From assembly GCA_946479535.1 (NCBI GenBank), contig CAMLGP010000060.1:1-9465 (forward strand): a stretch of 9,465 nucleotides of DNA, given 5' to 3'. The DNA is from an uncultured Bacteroidota bacterium. GTDB taxonomy: Bacteria; Bacteroidota; Bacteroidia; Chitinophagales; Chitinophagaceae. The notes beneath the pieces are model-generated. The model did no database searches. It was not told the origin of the DNA and saw nothing but the letters and a program-made list of their open reading frames with translations. The stretch's first letter is position 1. Each line of letters starts with the position of its first letter. Made by a program: the position numbers and the translations under genes. Shown one piece after another: positions 6,278 through 9,465 of the stretch.

Positions 6278-7957
6278 ATGAAGCAATCAGGCAGGTGGGC
6301 AATATTATCAGGAGTGGTTTTGGCAATGTTACTTTCTTCCCTTGATCAGACTATTGTTGCCACGGCCATGCCCACCATTGTTCAGGAATTGCATGGACTG
6401 GAACATTTCAGCTGGGTATTTACCGCATATATGTTAGGCTCAACCATCACAGTTCCCATCTATGGCAAGCTTTCAGATATTTTTGGCCGAAGGAATCTAT
6501 ACCTTATCGGTATTGGAATTTTTTTATCCGGATCCATACTCTGCGGTTTAGCTCAGGATATGACGCAACTGATATTTTTCCGTGCATTGCAGGGTATTGG
6601 TGGGGGAGCGATGATGGTTAATTCTTATGCAATCATAGGGGAAATATTTCCCCCGGCTGAAAGAGGAAAATACCAGGGAATGATAGGTGGGGTATTTGGT
6701 TTAAGCAGTATTGCAGGACCCTTATTAGGAGGATGGATCACTGATAAATTTTCATGGCGATGGGTGTTTTATGTTAATATTCCCATCGGCATTATTGCAT
6801 TGATTGTTTTGGCTTCCGCATTGCCAAAACTGGTGGCGCATGCCAGGAACAGGATCATTGACTGGTGGGGAGCTTTATTTATTATAGCTACCCTTATTCC
6901 ATTATTACTTGCTTTGGTTTGGGGTGGGAGTGTTTATGGCTGGTCATCCATGATGATCATCGGTTCATTTATTACCAGTCTCGTATCCCTGATCATTTTT
7001 ATTTCGATTGAAAGAAAGGTAGCTAATCCAATCCTGTCTTTAGGCTTATTTAAGAACAGGGTTTTTGTAGTATCCGTTTGTTGTTTGTTCTTTACCACTA
7101 TGGCCATGTTCGGCGCCATTGTTTACATTCCAATATTTTCACAGGGAGTAATTGGAAGGTCAGCTACTCACGCGGGGCTGGTTCTTACACCTTTGATGAT
7201 CTCGCTGATTACCGCATCAACTGTTAGTGGCAGGATCATATCACGCACGGGCAAGTATAAGGCGCTGGCGGTAGGAGGCACAGCCATTATCCTTGCAGGT
7301 CTGCTCTTTTTTTCCACTATTAATAGTGCCACTACCAATGGAGGAATGGTTCTTCGCATGATTATATTGGGAATTGGTTTGGGTACCACAATGCCAATCT
7401 TCACGCTGGCTGTGCAAAGTGCATTTCCAAAAGAAAGACTGGGTGAGGTAACCGCAGGCTCTCAATTATTCCGCAATGTGGGAGGAACCGTAGGAACCGC
7501 TGTACTGGGTGGTATTATGAATATCCGTTTAACGGAACAGATGGACCAGTTGAAGGGGGAACCTTTTATGGCAGAGATGAAACAGTTTGATTTGGGACAA
7601 ACAGCCAGTCATTTTGATGGAAGCTTTATCCAGAATGCCTTAAATCAGGATAACCAGCAACATATTCGCAGTTTGTTAGACAAGTTACCACCTGCCAGTC
7701 ACTCAACAGCACTTGCTCATTTCGATCAATTTGTAAATTCGGCCAAGGGAGCCTTCAGTGATGCAGTGAGTGATGTATTCCTTGTAGCTTCCGGCTTAAT
7801 TTCAGTAGCACTGATTCTTGTATGTTTTCTTCCACAAATACCATTGCGTTCATCCAACATTCCCGTGGCAGAAGAAGCGGGAATGTTATTAGATGATGAA
7901 CTGGGGCAAAATGATGAAGAACACCTACGTAGCAAATCAAATCTCTCCCTTCATTGA
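6278..7957 (+). CDS. DHA2-family (14-TM) MFS drug exporter
   Basis: This 559-residue inner-membrane protein is a proton-driven exporter of the major facilitator superfamily, DHA2 (EmrB/QacA-like) branch. TM1 carries the family motif LDQTIVATAMPTIVQEL (22-38). The loop after TM2 has motif A (GKLSDIFGRRNL, 63-74). TM4 has RALQGIGGGAMM (102-113), and TM5 has motif C-like GLSSIAGPLLGGWI (141-154). Hydrophobic segments continue to a last helix at about 498-520. The roughly 85-residue soluble stretch before that helix and the charged tail (EEAGMLLDDELGQNDEEH) are common in DHA2 members. Length and motif set are complete, so it should be functional. The gene lies 93 bp after the sigma factor on the same strand with no terminator between, so co-transcription is possible but not shown. 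A weak -7-like GATTTTTG sits at 6257-6264. Substrate cannot be predicted. Its 3' end overlaps the convergent response regulator by 21 bp. Confidence 0.9.
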   Translation: MKQSGRWAILSGVVLAMLLSSLDQTIVATAMPTIVQELHGLEHFSWVFTAYMLGSTITVPIYGKLSDIFGRRNLYLIGIGIFLSGSILCGLAQDMTQLIFFRALQGIGGGAMMVNSYAIIGEIFPPAERGKYQGMIGGVFGLSSIAGPLLGGWITDKFSWRWVFYVNIPIGIIALIVLASALPKLVAHARNRIIDWWGALFIIATLIPLLLALVWGGSVYGWSSMMIIGSFITSLVSLIIFISIERKVANPILSLGLFKNRVFVVSVCCLFFTTMAMFGAIVYIPIFSQGVIGRSATHAGLVLTPLMISLITASTVSGRIISRTGKYKALAVGGTAIILAGLLFFSTINSATTNGGMVLRMIILGIGLGTTMPIFTLAVQSAFPKERLGEVTAGSQLFRNVGGTVGTAVLGGIMNIRLTEQMDQLKGEPFMAEMKQFDLGQTASHFDGSFIQNALNQDNQQHIRSLLDKLPPASHSTALAHFDQFVNSAKGAFSDAVSDVFLVASGLISVALILVCFLPQIPLRSSNIPVAEEAGMLLDDELGQNDEEHLRSKSNLSLH

Positions 7958-8560
7958 TTTTACAATTACTTCTCCCTTGCTATTTACATTTAACTTTCGG
8001 TAGATGTTCTTGATATGATGTCTTACTGTTTCCAGGCCAATTCCAAGGCGGTGAGCGATCATTTTATAACTGCAGCCTTCTACCATTGCAGCGATCACCT
8101 GGCGCTCCTTGGCCGTTAATGGTTCATTATAGGTGCGCTTGGGAGCAAAATAATCAACAACTTTCCTGGCAATGGCAGGAGACATGGCAGAACCTCCCTT
8201 ATAGATCACTTTGAGCGAGTCAACTACTTCTTCCAGGGGAGTGTCTTTCTGTAAATAACCTACGGCGCCAGCACAGAGTGCCTTGAAGATATGGTCACTG
8301 TCAACATATACAGAAAGCATCACAACGGATACTTCCGGGAATTTTCTTCTGACCAGTGGAATGGCTTCTATGCCATTCATACCGGGAAGGCCTATATCCG
8401 TGAGCACAATATCCAGTTCCACTACCTTGCCGGCCTTGCTCATAAAATCATCAACGGAATGTGCCACAATTTTGCAGGAAAAGTCGCTCTGCTTGCCGAG
8501 AAAGGATGATACCGTATTCCTTATCACTTCATCATCTTCAATAATTGCTATATTAATCAT
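7937..8560 (-). CDS. NarL/FixJ-family response regulator
   Basis: This 207-residue cytosolic response regulator is the output half of the adjacent two-component system. The receiver domain occupies about residues 1-118. Its acidic pocket is E8-D9-D10, the phospho-accepting aspartate is D55 (LTDIGLPGMNG), the switch serine is S83 (VVMLSVY), and the conserved lysine is K105 (GYLQKDTP). A linker leads to a LuxR-type helix-turn-helix at about 145-202 (LTAKERQVIAAMVEGCSYKMIAHRLGIGLETVRHHIKNIYRKL), so it should bind DNA as a phosphorylated dimer. All catalytic residues are present. The ATG at 8560 gives the standard start MINIAIIEDDE; an in-frame TTG at 8569 would add three residues and is less likely. 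The gene lies 67 bp downstream of the kinase gene on the same strand, so it is probably co-transcribed. Its last codons overlap the convergent exporter gene by 21 bp. Targets are unknown. Confidence 0.93.
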   Translation of the reverse strand: MINIAIIEDDEVIRNTVSSFLGKQSDFSCKIVAHSVDDFMSKAGKVVELDIVLTDIGLPGMNGIEAIPLVRRKFPEVSVVMLSVYVDSDHIFKALCAGAVGYLQKDTPLEEVVDSLKVIYKGGSAMSPAIARKVVDYFAPKRTYNEPLTAKERQVIAAMVEGCSYKMIAHRLGIGLETVRHHIKNIYRKLNVNSKGEVIVKSMKGEI

Positions 8561-8627
8561 TGGATCCAAAATTAATCAGCGATTCTTCCCTCACCCATGC
8601 CATAAAGGTGGGATAATTGCCGGCCAG

Positions 8628-9465
8628 TTATCTTGAGGGTACAATCAGTAGGATGGTTGTGCCATTATTAGTTGATATTTCAAGGTTTGCTTTCATTTTT
8701 GCAGCACGCATTTTCATATTCGCAATTCCCTGTCCGCCTGATCGCTTTCCATTACCGTTAGTGATACCTTTTCCATTGTCCTGAATGCGGAAAGAGAATA
8801 CTCCATCCTGCCGGGAAATGGAGATCTTCACGAGCGTTGCGCCAGAATGCTTTACGATGTTATTGATCGCTTCCTTATAAATCAGGTAAATATTTTGCCG
8901 GAAATCCATATCTATTTTATCGTTACCATGAAGGCCATTATCCTTGAACTCAAATTCAATATTGGCGGGCACCAGCATCTGGTGGGTGTGTTCATGGATA
9001 TGATCAATAAGCCCGGTAAGACTATCATTACGGGCGTCAATACTCCATATCACATCTTTCATGGTAGAGATGGCACCTCTACTGATCCCTGATATAACCC
9101 CCAGCTGTTCTTCCGTCTTATCCTTAATCCCTTCCCGTTTCATGGCATCAGTGAGCATGGTGATACGTACCAGGGAGCCACCCACTTCATCATGCAGATC
9201 ACTGGCAATACGCGTACGCAATAGCTGCATTTTTTTTATCTGGCGGATCCGGTATTGTACCATCATATAAATTATACCTGCTGCAAGCAATATCATCAAT
9301 AGAATGAACCAGGCCGTTTTGTAATACACCTGCCTCACCAAAATTGGAATCACAATTTCATTTTGAGCCATCGATCCTTTATTGATCCTTCCCCTGATCA
9401 TCAGAGTATAGTTACCAGCAGGAGGGGAATTAAAAGAGATCACTCCGTCATTTCCCGCAGAATGC
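8628..9465 (-). CDS. Sensor histidine kinase, C-terminal part (5' end outside window)
   Basis: The reading frame stays open to the right edge, so this is the C-terminal 278 or so residues of a larger membrane-bound sensor kinase. Numbering from GTG 9443, residues 1-36 look like the end of a periplasmic Y_Y_Y domain (SPPAGNYTLMIRGR). A transmembrane helix spans about 44-64 (WFILLMILLAAGIIYMM). The HisKA_3 dimerisation region follows, with the phospho-accepting histidine H84 in ASDLHDEVGGSL. DVIWSIDARND at 130-140 is the usual family signature. The HATPase domain has an N box (YKEAINNIVKHSG, 189-201), a G1 box (DNGKG, 222-226) and a G2-like GGQGIANM (236-243). In Bacteroidota such kinases usually carry N-terminal beta-propeller (Reg_prop) repeats before Y_Y_Y; that part is not visible here. 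The GTG at 9443 is not the true start because the frame continues upstream with matching domain sequence. It precedes the response regulator, its evident partner. Confidence 0.92.
   Translation of the reverse strand, partial: HSAGNDGVISFNSPPAGNYTLMIRGRINKGSMAQNEIVIPILVRQVYYKTAWFILLMILLAAGIIYMMVQYRIRQIKKMQLLRTRIASDLHDEVGGSLVRITMLTDAMKREGIKDKTEEQLGVISGISRGAISTMKDVIWSIDARNDSLTGLIDHIHEHTHQMLVPANIEFEFKDNGLHGNDKIDMDFRQNIYLIYKEAINNIVKHSGATLVKISISRQDGVFSFRIQDNGKGITNGNGKRSGGQGIANMKMRAAKMKANLEISTNNGTTILLIVPSR

Noticed and set aside
8567..8574. TAATTTTG on the minus strand just before the response regulator start, an exact -7 match
   Set aside because: No TTG lies at a suitable distance upstream, and it would start transcription at or inside the start codon, so it is probably coincidental.
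8561..8627. Short complementary stretches (CCCA/TGGG, CACC/GGTG) in the kinase-regulator gap
   Set aside because: Only 4-bp pairings; too weak to call a hairpin or terminator.
9441..9443. GTG as the start of a 271-residue histidine kinase
   Set aside because: The frame continues open to the window edge with sequence fitting a Y_Y_Y domain, so the gene is truncated by the window rather than starting here.

Overview
The window looks like chromosome from a member of the Bacteroidota, most likely Chitinophagaceae or a close relative. The pointers are a large secreted protein with a type IX secretion (T9SS) C-terminal sorting domain, a PorT-like outer-membrane beta-barrel, the lack of clear Shine-Dalgarno sequences before the genes, matches to the Bacteroidota promoter element TAnnTTTG, and a sensor kinase ending in the Y_Y_Y/transmembrane/HisKA_3/HATPase order common in this phylum. 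The assignment is inferred from gene content only.

Left part (1-949): an 11-bp tandem repeat at the window edge, then a small outer-membrane beta-barrel gene on the minus strand, then a 326-bp divergent intergenic region with no convincing gene but two perfect 7-bp inverted repeats. Centre-left (950-4423): one very large gene for a secreted protein with 14 tandem GloVer-type repeats (Y-G-x(4)-GG-x(4)-G-x(2)-FEWDP), a less familiar beta-rich domain, an Fn3-like domain and a T9SS type A sorting tail. A strong rho-independent terminator follows.

Centre-right (4424-7957): three plus-strand genes. They encode a YCII-related (DGPF-type) small protein, an ECF42-type sigma factor with its long C-terminal helical/TPR extension, and a 14-TM DHA2-family MFS exporter. 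The YCII/ECF42 pair is a known widespread association, and the exporter is a plausible but unproven partner. Two regulatory-looking structures sit here: a perfect 8-bp dyad between a candidate promoter and the YCII start, and a large inverted repeat built from degenerate TTTGACT-like heptamers that ends nine bases before the sigma-factor ATG.

Right part (7937-9465): a minus-strand two-component system. A sensor histidine kinase (5' end outside the window) is followed by a NarL/FixJ-type response regulator. The regulator gene converges on the exporter gene and the two coding regions overlap tail-to-tail by 21 bp.

No RNA genes, insertion sequences, CRISPR arrays or phage genes are visible. The genes belong to recognised families. 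The least explained signals are the inverted heptamer array, the dyad before the YCII gene, and the architecture of the giant repeat protein.
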